Source: Paludibacter sp.
GTDB lineage: Bacteria > Bacteroidota > Bacteroidia > Bacteroidales > Paludibacteraceae
Direction: 5' to 3'
Assembly (NCBI GenBank): GCA_031284665.1
Contig: JAITXR010000158.1
Span: forward strand, 1-8,346
DNA length: 8,346 nt
The number at the start of each line of letters is the position of its first letter. The first letter of the stretch is position 1. Under the pieces are notes generated by a model, which did no database searches, had not been told where the DNA came from, and worked only from the letters and a program-made list of their open reading frames with translations. This document shows, piece by piece, positions 1-6,169 of this stretch. A program made the translations under genes and the position numbers.

Positions 1-2
1 TC

Positions 3-1130
3 CAAAGTTGGGATTATCCTAACGGACTTTTTGTAGAATCGGTACTCAAAGTGTACGACAAATATGGCGACCAGCAATATCGCGATTATGCCATTTCGCA
101 CGCCAACGCCACAATAAACTCCACAGGTAAAATCGGAGGCTACTCATATTCTGCGTTTAATATTGATGATATTTGCCCGGGAATGTTCCTGTTGCGCGTC
201 AACGAACTTGTAGGAATTGGCAATCCAAAATACAGAATTGCCCTCGACACTCTGCGCAAACAAGTTCAAAACCAGCCCCGCAACTCGCTTGGCGGATTTT
301 GGCACAAAAAAGTTTATCCAAACCAAATGTGGCTCGACGGCATTTTTATGGGCTCGCGTTTTTATGCTAAATACGATTTGACTTTCAACGGCGGACAAAA
401 TTTAGACGATGTGATAAATCAGTTTTCAATTATACATTCAAAAACTTACGACCCTGCAAAGCAATTAAATTATCACGCTTGGGCTGAAAATCCTTTAGAC
501 CCGAATGCATTCTGGTCAAAACAAGACGATCCATTTAGAGGCTGTTCGCACGAATTTTGGTCGCGCGGAAACGGTTGGTTTTTTGCTGCCTTAGTTGATG
601 TTATCGAACTTATTCCGCAAAATCATCCTCGTCGCCCCGAAATGCTTAACATTATAAACCAAGTAGCAGCAGGCATTAAACGCTGGCAAGAGCCAAACAC
701 CGGACTGTGGTATCAACTGACCGAATACGACAGCACAACCTGCGTAAATTCAAAATGCAATTATCTTGAGGCATCGGCGTCGAGTATGTTTACATATTCG
801 CTACTCAAAGCCGTTCGACTTGGAATGATTCCGAGCAGCGAATATTATCTGACAGCCAAAAAAGCATATCAAGGCTTAACCACCTATCTTGTCAGCGAAG
901 ACAATCAAGGACGGCTATCGCTCAATAAAATATGCCGCTCGGCAGGCTTGGGACCGGCTAACAACCCTTCGCGCAATGGCACAATCGCTTACTACCTCAC
1001 AGGAAGCGATGCCGGTACTATAGTTTCAAACGACTTAAAAGGCGTTGGACCTTTTATTATGGCAAGTGTAGAATACGAAACAGCCATCGAAAATGAGACT
1101 GCGGCTGTAAAAACTCAAAAAAAAAAGTAG
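3..1130 (+). CDS. GH105 unsaturated rhamnogalacturonyl hydrolase, 5'-partial
   Basis: Glycoside hydrolase family 105 (YteR/RhiN type). These enzymes hydrate and remove the unsaturated galacturonyl residue from rhamnogalacturonan fragments left by pectate-type lyases. The frame is open to the left edge (visible start QSWDYPNG), so the GTG at 51 is internal and the true start and any signal peptide lie outside the window. The (alpha/alpha)6-barrel signatures are clear. Counting from the codon at 51, D96 sits in QMWLDGIFM, with H85 eleven residues before it, D39/D40, H142 in NYHAW, and R172/W176 in SRGNGW. These spacings match, from memory, the B. subtilis YteR active-site set H132, D143, D88, H189, R213 and W217. 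The C-terminal GVGPFIMASVEYE motif completes the domain. The frame ends in KTQKKK-stop inside an A10 run, directly before an out-of-frame T9SS sorting domain. Family assignment is firm; the exact substrate is inferred. Confidence 0.9.
   Translation, partial: QSWDYPNGLFVESVLKVYDKYGDQQYRDYAISHANATINSTGKIGGYSYSAFNIDDICPGMFLLRVNELVGIGNPKYRIALDTLRKQVQNQPRNSLGGFWHKKVYPNQMWLDGIFMGSRFYAKYDLTFNGGQNLDDVINQFSIIHSKTYDPAKQLNYHAWAENPLDPNAFWSKQDDPFRGCSHEFWSRGNGWFFAALVDVIELIPQNHPRRPEMLNIINQVAAGIKRWQEPNTGLWYQLTEYDSTTCVNSKCNYLEASASSMFTYSLLKAVRLGMIPSSEYYLTAKKAYQGLTTYLVSEDNQGRLSLNKICRSAGLGPANNPSRNGTIAYYLTGSDAGTIVSNDLKGVGPFIMASVEYETAIENETAAVKTQKKK
1117..1127 (+). other. A10 homopolymer containing an A-AAA-AAG slippery heptamer next to a stop
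   Basis: Ten A residues (1117-1126) followed by G. In the GH105 reading frame the last codons are CAA AAA AAA AAG TAG, so positions 1121-1127 form A-AAA-AAG in the phase required for tandem -1 slippage by tRNA-Lys. This is the heptamer used in E. coli dnaX and by several insertion sequences. The zero-frame stop follows at once. A -1 ribosomal slip and an A10-to-A11 change (transcript slippage or mutation) give the same product, QKKK-VDEIIS, joining the enzyme to the sorting domain. The sequence is seen directly; any recoding function is inferred. Confidence 0.6.
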
Positions 1131-1351
1131 ATGAAATTATAAGTTGCGCTTATACTACCGAAAATAATTTTTTACGACTCACAAACCATAGTTCTAATAC
1201 GTTAATCGTTGATATTTACAATGTTACAGGTAGTAAGTTGGGCAGCATTACTTGTCCGACAGGCGTTAGTACAAGCGAATTTGCACATCGGGCAGGCGTG
1301 TATTTTCTGACATTAAATAAAATAACTATTTATTCGTTTATTGCAAAATAA
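1127..1351 (+). pseudogene. T9SS C-terminal sorting domain, displaced -1 from the GH105 frame
   Basis: Read one frame back from the GH105 gene, this stretch is open from 1097 to the TAA at 1349-1351. It encodes a type A T9SS C-terminal sorting domain: VDEIISCAYTTENNFLRL, then LIVDIYNVTGSKLG, then RAGVYFLTL, ending YSFIAK. The hydrophobic 'D-I-Y-N-x-x-G' strand, the 'G-V-Y-F' motif and a short C-terminal strand ending in Lys are hallmarks of this domain, which directs proteins through the type IX secretion system for release or surface anchoring. I see no usable in-frame start: the ATG at 1131 is in the enzyme's own frame and stops after three codons. The domain can therefore be made only as a fusion to the upstream enzyme, by a -1 shift at the A-run. 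It is called a gene fragment because the frame is broken as written; a recoded or mis-sequenced gene is equally possible. Confidence 0.8.
1138..1154 (+). other. small hairpin downstream of the slippery site
   Basis: TATAAG (1138-1143) pairs perfectly with CTTATA (1149-1154) around a five-base loop. A U-G pair could shorten the loop to three. It begins ten bases after the slippery heptamer, slightly farther than usual for frameshift stimulators, and is A/U-rich, so it is weak. No T-run follows directly, so it does not look like a terminator. Confidence 0.35.
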
Positions 1352-1380
1352 TAATATCTGCTTGATTTTTGCTCTGCAAG

Positions 1381-1412
1381 TTTGGAAAACTCCCCTTTTT
1401 TATCTACTTTTG
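1381..1412 (+). promoter_or_regulatory. Bacteroidota-type promoter of ruvX-def
   Basis: A -33 element TTTG (1381-1384), a 20-bp spacer and a -7 element TACTTTTG (1405-1412) match the Bacteroidota sigma consensus TTTG / TAnnTTTG exactly. Transcription should start near 1419, giving a leader of about 10 nt before the ATG at 1428. The position, downstream of the sorting domain's stop at 1351, separates the ruvX-def transcript from the GH105 gene. Confidence 0.7.
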
Positions 1413-1427
1413 CAAAAAAAATATTAT

Positions 1428-1862
1428 ATGGCTCGAATAATGGGTATCGACTATGGAAAAAAACGCATTGGTATTGCCGTTACCGACCCTTTGCAAATCG
1501 CAGCAAATGCTCTGACAACTGTATCGCCAAACGAAATTTTTCCGTTTTTGGAAAAATATCTTTCCGAAAATCAAGTTGATTGCATAGTGGTAGGTTATGC
1601 TCGGCAAATGAATGGAAACGATTCTGAATCAATGAAATGGACTATTCCGTTTGTCGAAAAACTGAAAAAAACTTTTTCGAGTATGAAAATAGAATTTGCC
1701 GACGAACGTTTTACTTCCAAATTAGCACATCAGACAATGTTAAGTGCCGGACTAAAACGAAAAGACAGACAAAACAAAGAGTTGGTTGATAGAATTTCAG
1801 CAACAATTATTTTACAAGATTATTTAGAAAACAAACGAATAAATATAGCCCCGATTTTTTAA
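1428..1862 (+). CDS. ruvX: RuvX/YqgF, pre-16S rRNA nuclease / putative Holliday junction resolvase
   Basis: RNase H-fold nuclease of the YqgF family, 144 residues, a normal family length. In E. coli it takes part in maturation of the 16S rRNA 5' end; it was first predicted as a Holliday junction resolvase. Motifs in order: MGIDYGKKRIGIAVTDP with the first catalytic Asp (D8), VGYARQMNG (55-63), DERFTS (92-97), and ELVDRISATIILQDYLE with the last acidic residue D121. The usual Pro of the VGxP motif is Ala here (position 58). The ATG at 1428 was chosen because homology begins there and because an upstream TTG at 1341 lies before the promoter and inside the preceding sorting domain. def follows after 20 bp in the same direction, so the two are probably co-transcribed. 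Confidence 0.93.
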   Translation: MARIMGIDYGKKRIGIAVTDPLQIAANALTTVSPNEIFPFLEKYLSENQVDCIVVGYARQMNGNDSESMKWTIPFVEKLKKTFSSMKIEFADERFTSKLAHQTMLSAGLKRKDRQNKELVDRISATIILQDYLENKRINIAPIF

Positions 1863-1882
1863 TTAACTATCTGAAATACAAA

Positions 1883-2431
1883 ATGATACTTCCTATATAT
1901 ACTTATGGCTCGGCAGTATTGCGCAAAGTAGCCACGCCGATAGATAAAAATTATCCGAATTTGAAAGAACTCATCGAAAATATGTTCGACACTATGCACA
2001 ATTCGGAAGGTGTAGGTTTGGCAGCACCACAGATTGGACTGTCGATTCGCCTGCTTGTGGCTGACCTTATGGCACTTAAAGACGACCACCCGGAACTTGC
2101 CGATTTCAAAATTGTAATGATAAATCCCGAAATACTACAAGCAAGCGACGAAAAAGAAAATGGAGAAGAAGGCTGTTTAAGCATCCCGGGCATTCACGAA
2201 AACGTAGTGCGCCATAAAACAATAACGGTAAAATACTTTGACAGCAATTTTATCGCACACAGCGATACTTTTGTGGATTACAAAGCACGAGTTATCCAGC
2301 ACGAAATCGACCACTTGGACGGCAATGTGTTTACCGACAAAGTTAGCCCGATACGTCGCCAATTTATCAAAACCAAATTAACCAACATTATAAAAGGAAG
2401 AACTCCAACTAAATATAAAATTGCAAAATAA
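1883..2431 (+). CDS. def: peptide deformylase
   Basis: Peptide deformylase, a cytosolic metalloenzyme that removes the formyl group from the N-terminal methionine of new proteins. All three signatures are present: GVGLAAPQIG (43-52), EGCLSIPG (96-103, with metal ligand C98) and QHEIDHLDG (139-147, with metal ligands H140 and H144 and catalytic E141). The length, 182 residues, is normal. The ATG at 1883 gives the usual short N-terminus MILPIYTYGSAVLR seen in Bacteroidota enzymes. There is no clear Shine-Dalgarno sequence, only an A-rich leader. It lies 20 bp after ruvX and probably shares the ruvX promoter; this pairing is common in the phylum. Confidence 0.97.
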   Translation: MILPIYTYGSAVLRKVATPIDKNYPNLKELIENMFDTMHNSEGVGLAAPQIGLSIRLLVADLMALKDDHPELADFKIVMINPEILQASDEKENGEEGCLSIPGIHENVVRHKTITVKYFDSNFIAHSDTFVDYKARVIQHEIDHLDGNVFTDKVSPIRRQFIKTKLTNIIKGRTPTKYKIAK

Positions 2432-2583
2432 ATAGTAGTTAGGAAAGCGAAATACATAATGTGTAATATTTTTGGAGTCCGTTAGGGAAAATATATTGGT
2501 GGAAAAATATTGTTGCTATTACTTTTTGCACTGCTAAAATTAAAAATAAGAACAAATAATATCGTGTATTTGCAAAAAAAACA
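2432..2583. other. A/T-rich intergenic spacer, no firm signal
   Basis: 152 bp between def and the lipoprotein gene. I see no hairpin good enough for a def terminator. Two poor promoter candidates exist: TTG at 2496 with a spaced TACTTTTTG ending at 2528 (one base too long), and TGTATTTG at 2565-2572 without a matching -33 element. Neither was annotated as a promoter. Confidence 0.4.
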
Positions 2584-3306
2584 ATGAAAACAGCGGTAAA
2601 TATTTTATTAATTTTGGCAACTTTGAGTTGTAGCAACCAGTCCAAACAAACTGACAATTCAAAGTATTATACGACACAAGACACTGTACAAATAATAACA
2701 GAGACGGGTCTTACATTGGAATATTGCAAAGACGAATTTAATCAAATAGTGAAAAATCATACGGAATTTTTTGATGAATTTACTCGAAACCCCGACCAAG
2801 TGTATTATTGCCTTTTTCACTGTAATATATACAATAAAAAGAACAAAGAATTTGGAAGCGAAACAGGGCAAGACACTTATTATATTTTGTATGCTTACTT
2901 TCTCAAACAAAAGAACGGTATCGACAAATATGCGCAGCAGCGAAAGAAACTCATTGAAATATATTCCAACATAAATTCACTATTTGGACATTTTCAATAT
3001 GGAGGAAGCTATTTTGGACACCAAGCACAAAGAATTTTAGGATATGCTGAATATTCTATTTACCTTCTGTCTTATGCAGAAAATAACATAGAAAAAACCT
3101 ATTCCATAACAAAACAAAAAGACCTTTATATCAAATCACTTCGGCAACTTATAGAAGACGAGAGTGAAATTGATTTTGAGACCTTTGGCAAAGAAAAAAC
3201 AGAAAGAAATAAAGAACTTAATAGAATTGTTGATAAACTTGACAAACTGATTACAGACAATTTTTATTTAAAAATGACGCAAGAGTTTCATTATGAATAT
3301 TATTGA
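2584..3306 (+). CDS. putative lipoprotein of unknown function
   Basis: I do not recognise this 240-residue protein. It begins with a short Lys-bearing N-terminus, a hydrophobic stretch NILLILATLS and then Cys16, followed by a polar Ser/Asn/Gln-rich tether. This is a plausible lipoprotein signal in the loose Bacteroidota style, although the lipobox (TLSC) is not canonical. No acidic surface-export signal follows the Cys, so a periplasm-facing location is more likely than the cell surface. The rest looks mainly helical and is rich in Lys, Glu, Tyr and Asn, with a charged helix near 195-225 (the FGKEKTERNKELNR region) and a Tyr-rich end. Extra cysteines lie in LEYCKDEF and YYCLFHC. The ATG at 2584 follows an A-rich leader. 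Its base composition looks more A/T-rich than def or the OmpA pair, hinting at recent acquisition or weak constraint. It converges with folC. Confidence 0.72.
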   Translation: MKTAVNILLILATLSCSNQSKQTDNSKYYTTQDTVQIITETGLTLEYCKDEFNQIVKNHTEFFDEFTRNPDQVYYCLFHCNIYNKKNKEFGSETGQDTYYILYAYFLKQKNGIDKYAQQRKKLIEIYSNINSLFGHFQYGGSYFGHQAQRILGYAEYSIYLLSYAENNIEKTYSITKQKDLYIKSLRQLIEDESEIDFETFGKEKTERNKELNRIVDKLDKLITDNFYLKMTQEFHYEYY

Positions 3307-3370
3307 TAACAATACTGATGTTTACCAACTCGCGCCTAATAAAGTGGTTTTATTTGTGGGACAATTCTAA
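3293..3370 (+). CDS. possible 25-codon open stretch overlapping the lipoprotein gene end
   Basis: An ATG at 3293, in another frame, overlaps the last 14 bases of the lipoprotein gene and runs to TAA at 3368-3370. The peptide reads MNIIDNNTDVYQLAP followed by NKVVLFVGQF. The overlapping start suits translational coupling, and the composition looks ordinary for protein. At this length chance is a sufficient explanation, and I recognise no family. It may also be a remnant of a longer gene. Confidence 0.15.
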   Translation: MNIIDNNTDVYQLAPNKVVLFVGQF

Positions 3371-3436
3371 CAAGACTGTAAAAACAATTACAAGTTATTT
3401 ATTTTTCGTTAATTAATACACCAAAACTCCCAGACC
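3371..3436. other. convergent intergenic spacer
   Basis: A short A/T-rich gap between the rightward lipoprotein gene region and the stop of leftward folC. No stable hairpin with a T-run was found for either direction. The only inverted repeat close by (AATAAA/TTTATT, around 3339-3355) is short, all A/T and lacks a T-tract. Confidence 0.4.
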
Positions 3437-4714
3437 TTATAAACCGCTTAGAAACTCTCCTACTACATAATTGCTGCCTCCAACAAATATAAAATCGTCG
3501 GACGACGCATTATTTAATGCTGATTGATAGGCACTTGCGATAGTTGGATAGATTTTCCCTTTCAACCCAAATTGTAAAGCAATTACAGCCAATTCTTCGG
3601 CGGACAATGCTCTTTCAACTTTTGCCTGAGTGAAATAGTACTCTGCATTTTTAGGCAAAAACGACAACATAGCACTTACATCCTTATCGTTTACCACTCC
3701 AAAAACAATATGTAACTTATTGTAGGTCTGATTTTTAATTTGTTGCGCAACATATTCAATTCCTGCTTGATTGTGTCCGGTATCAGTAATCACAAGTGGC
3801 GAAGTTTGTATTATTTCCCACCTGCCGCGCAATCCGGTAAGTTCCACCACGTTTTCAATTCCGTCTAAAATCGCATTTTCAGGTAAAATAAATTGTCCTA
3901 AATCGTTAATTACATTTATTGCTTTAAACACAGTTGCCATATTTTTTAACTGATAATTTCCGGTCAAAGCAACTCGAATTTCGCCTAAATCTGTTGTTCT
4001 GCAAAGCATTTTATTGTTATCGTTTGCGATAAATTCAAAAGCATTTTCGGGATAATACAGTTTACTATTAGTTTCTAACGCTTTGTTTTCAAACATATTA
4101 TGAGTTTCGGATTGCCACTCTCCTATTACAACAGGAATATCAGGTTTAATTATTCCTGCTTTTTCGGCGGCAATCTGTTGAAGTGTATTTCCTAAAAATT
4201 GAGTGTGGTCGTAACTGATATTAGTGATAATCGACAATTCGGGAACAAGTATATTCGTACTGTCTAATCTACCACCAAGACCGGTTTCAACTATTGCTAT
4301 ATCTATGTCATTTTCAGCAAAATAGGCAAAAGCCATTGCCATTGTGAGTTCAAAAAACGATGGTTGAACTTGTTGAACTATTGCCTGATGATTTTCCACA
4401 AAATCAGCAACATAACTGCGTTCAATCATTTTGCCGTTCAACCTTATTCTCTCGCCAAAATCAAGCAAGTGCGGCGAAGTGTAAAGTCCTGTTTTATAAC
4501 CTGCCGACTGAAAAACTGCTGCCAAAGTATGCGACACCGATCCTTTGCCATTTGTTCCGGCGATATGAATACTTTTAAACTTTTTTTGAGGATTTCCAAG
4601 ATAATCAAGAATTTTCACAGTATTTGCAAGTCCGGGTTTATAGGCTGCTGCTCCTATGTTGTGAAACACCGGCAAACGCGAATACAGATAATCCAATGCT
4701 GATTGATAAGTCAT
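3437..4714 (-). CDS. folC: dihydrofolate synthase / folylpolyglutamate synthase
   Basis: Mur-ligase-family enzyme of folate synthesis. It uses ATP to add glutamate to dihydropteroate and to tetrahydrofolates in the cytosol. The protein has 425 residues, the normal length. Motifs in order: P-loop GTNGKGS (53-59), TSPHL (79-83), ETGLGGRLDSTN (143-154), ISYDHTQFLG (166-175), AAEKAGIIK (182-190, with the Lys expected to be carbamylated), GLRGRWE (294-300) and DTGHN (311-315) in the C-terminal glutamate-ligase domain. The ATG at 4714 (MTYQSALDYLYSRLPVF) was chosen because homology starts there. An in-frame extension back to 4798 would run through the terminator hairpin of the upstream gene. It is separated from the OmpA pair by that terminator and probably has its own promoter. 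Confidence 0.95.
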   Translation of the reverse strand: MTYQSALDYLYSRLPVFHNIGAAAYKPGLANTVKILDYLGNPQKKFKSIHIAGTNGKGSVSHTLAAVFQSAGYKTGLYTSPHLLDFGERIRLNGKMIERSYVADFVENHQAIVQQVQPSFFELTMAMAFAYFAENDIDIAIVETGLGGRLDSTNILVPELSIITNISYDHTQFLGNTLQQIAAEKAGIIKPDIPVVIGEWQSETHNMFENKALETNSKLYYPENAFEFIANDNNKMLCRTTDLGEIRVALTGNYQLKNMATVFKAINVINDLGQFILPENAILDGIENVVELTGLRGRWEIIQTSPLVITDTGHNQAGIEYVAQQIKNQTYNKLHIVFGVVNDKDVSAMLSFLPKNAEYYFTQAKVERALSAEELAVIALQFGLKGKIYPTIASAYQSALNNASSDDFIFVGGSNYVVGEFLSGL

Positions 4715-4745
4715 ATTAATAATCGATTTATGATGAAATAATTTG

Positions 4746-4777
4746 CAAAATAAATAAAAAAAAGAATGGCTGCCAAA
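4746..4777 (-). promoter_or_regulatory. probable folC promoter inside the upstream terminator
   Basis: On the - strand, TTTG (4777-4774) is followed by a 20-bp spacer and TTATTTTG (4753-4746). The -33 element and spacing fit the Bacteroidota consensus exactly; the -7 element has one mismatch (TT for TA). Transcription would start near 4739, about 25 nt before the folC ATG. The -33 element lies at the loop of the terminator hairpin and the -7 element overlaps the tail after its T-run. Confidence 0.5.
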
Positions 4778-4795
4778 AAGACAACCATTCTTTTT
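4752..4795 (-). terminator. Rho-independent terminator of the OmpA gene pair
   Basis: Arms 4780-4795 and 4759-4774 pair over 16 positions around a five-base loop. In the - strand transcript two of these are U-G pairs, which become mismatches in the + strand transcript, so the structure is built for leftward transcription. The 3' arm runs into a U-rich tail (eight U from 4763 to 4756, then AUUUA). It begins 24 bp after the stop of the downstream OmpA gene. Confidence 0.85.
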
Positions 4796-4818
4796 CAATA
4801 ATAATATTTTTATAGAAA

Positions 4819-6135
4819 TTATTTTATGATATACAATTCTACGCGGCGGTTTTCCTGACGACCTGCGGGGTCATCTTTGCCATTAGGAGCTGTGTTTGGA
4901 ACAAGAGGTTTTTCCTCGCCAAACGACTCAATCACAAATTTCTTTTCAGCAAAACCGTTTTGAATAAAGAAGTCGCGAATGGCTTCAGCACGGCGCAAAC
5001 CGAGTTTTTTGTTATATTCGGCAGTACCAAAACTATCAGTATGTCCGTCAATTTTCAACTCGCTCCATTCATCGTAGTGAGCAGTCAGAATAGCCAAAAC
5101 TGTTTTAAGGTCAGGATTGGATTTGTCAATAAGTTTTGTTTTGTCAAATATAAAATTTACGCCTTTTATTTGCCAAGGATTATTTTTATTTCCACGGTCT
5201 CTCGTCCAACTACTATTACCTGCCGAAGTTGTTTCAGGACAATCTTTGCCTTTCAAATCATTAAGTTTATCTCCCATATCATCAAGTTTTCTACCAAGTG
5301 CATCGTTTTGTTTTTCAACATCTTGCAACTTTTTGAGCAATTCAGGTGTTTTATTGTTTTTCTGATTTTCATCAGCAGTAGCAGCATAGTCGCAGATATA
5401 AATATCGCGGATATGAGTTTTCTTTGTAGGAATTTTGAAACGCAGACTTACAGTAAGGTTCCACCCATCGTTGTTCATAGGTTCTACATTGTCCTGCCAA
5501 ATCATACCTGACCATTTACCTCCCATATTGTCGCGCAAATATGTACGATAACCAAAACCTACGCCAAGTGCAAACATACGACTAAGGTTATATTCACTGT
5601 TTAAGAAAAAACTAAACATAGGTGAAAATCCGCTATAGTTGCTGTCAAATGTAGCAGGCTTTTCGATACCGGGTTCATTCATTCTTCCGGGCAGATATCC
5701 GCTATAAAGTCCTATACCACCGCCTATATCGCCATAGAGGCTCCATTTTTGCCAGCCTCCCTTACGGCAGGGGAAAAGTAGATTTGCAAGATTTGTTGAT
5801 TCGTACAAAGTAAGGTCTATCGTACGACCGGGTGCAAGAATATTCTCACCCTTGGTCTCTAATCTCCTATTGTAGGCGAACAAACCTGCTTGAAATCCAA
5901 AGCCAAACAAAGGATTATGAGTATATTCTACCGAAAGTTGTGGTGCGGTAAAACTCAGTTCATCCCAAGCACCTATTGAAGAGTAAGGATGTAAACGGTA
6001 ATAATCAGCACCTATTCCGAGTGCTATCGACCAATGTCCGTAGTCTTTTGAATTTATTTGTGACGGCGAAAGTTGTGCCATTGCACTTGCGGCAGTAAAA
6101 ACTGCCAAAACAATGCTTAAATAAAATTTTTTCAT
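4819..6135 (-). CDS. OmpA-family outer-membrane protein, shorter paralogue
   Basis: 438 residues. A signal peptide (MKKFYLSIVLAV... ending ASAMA) should be cut after residue 20, leaving Gln21 first. Next comes a region of about 240 residues rich in aromatic and Gly alternation (HWSIALGIGADYYRLHP, LSVEYTHNPLFGFGFQAG, FALGVGFGYRTYL, WNLTVSLRFKIP), probably an outer-membrane beta-barrel. A short Lys/Asp/Leu coiled-coil linker (KKLQDVEKQNDALGRKLDDM) leads to a C-terminal OmpA peptidoglycan-binding domain (about 319-438). There, D367 in GHTDS and R382 in RRAEAI stand at the 15-residue spacing of the diaminopimelate-binding Asp/Arg pair known from A. baumannii OmpA. The likely role is tethering the outer membrane to peptidoglycan. 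It follows its longer paralogue by 34 bp, is probably co-transcribed with it, and ends just before a strong terminator. Confidence 0.92.
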   Translation of the reverse strand: MKKFYLSIVLAVFTAASAMAQLSPSQINSKDYGHWSIALGIGADYYRLHPYSSIGAWDELSFTAPQLSVEYTHNPLFGFGFQAGLFAYNRRLETKGENILAPGRTIDLTLYESTNLANLLFPCRKGGWQKWSLYGDIGGGIGLYSGYLPGRMNEPGIEKPATFDSNYSGFSPMFSFFLNSEYNLSRMFALGVGFGYRTYLRDNMGGKWSGMIWQDNVEPMNNDGWNLTVSLRFKIPTKKTHIRDIYICDYAATADENQKNNKTPELLKKLQDVEKQNDALGRKLDDMGDKLNDLKGKDCPETTSAGNSSWTRDRGNKNNPWQIKGVNFIFDKTKLIDKSNPDLKTVLAILTAHYDEWSELKIDGHTDSFGTAEYNKKLGLRRAEAIRDFFIQNGFAEKKFVIESFGEEKPLVPNTAPNGKDDPAGRQENRRVELYIIK

Positions 6136-6169
6136 ATTCAGTTATTTTTATAAATTTATTTTTATTCTA
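6136..6169 (-). repeat. short gap carrying a leader copied from the upstream paralogue
   Basis: The 34-bp gap ends, on the - strand, in AAATAACTGAAT directly before ATG. The same 12 bases stand before the ATG of the longer paralogue (7610-7621), so the duplicated unit included this leader. No promoter or terminator is visible in the gap, which supports co-transcription. There is no Shine-Dalgarno sequence, as usual in this phylum. Confidence 0.6.

Noticed and set aside
1131..1160. Hairpin after the GH105 stop as a terminator
   Set aside because: The stem is short and A/U-rich with no directly following T-run, and the coding sequence of the sorting domain continues through it.
1341..1427. N-terminal extension of ruvX from a TTG at 1341
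   Set aside because: It precedes the promoter at 1381-1412, overlaps the sorting domain's last codons and shows no family homology; the ATG at 1428 matches the family start.
2565..2572. TGTATTTG before the lipoprotein gene as a -7 element
   Set aside because: It has one mismatch, no -33 element at 19-21 bp, and would place the transcript start almost on the ATG.
4715..4798. 28-residue N-terminal extension of folC
   Set aside because: It is encoded through the terminator hairpin and upstream of the probable folC start site; FolC homology begins at the ATG at 4714.
4960..5511. 183-codon open frame on the + strand
   Set aside because: It lies wholly antisense to the OmpA gene with its clear signal peptide and domain; the translation resembles no protein and is a frame shadow.
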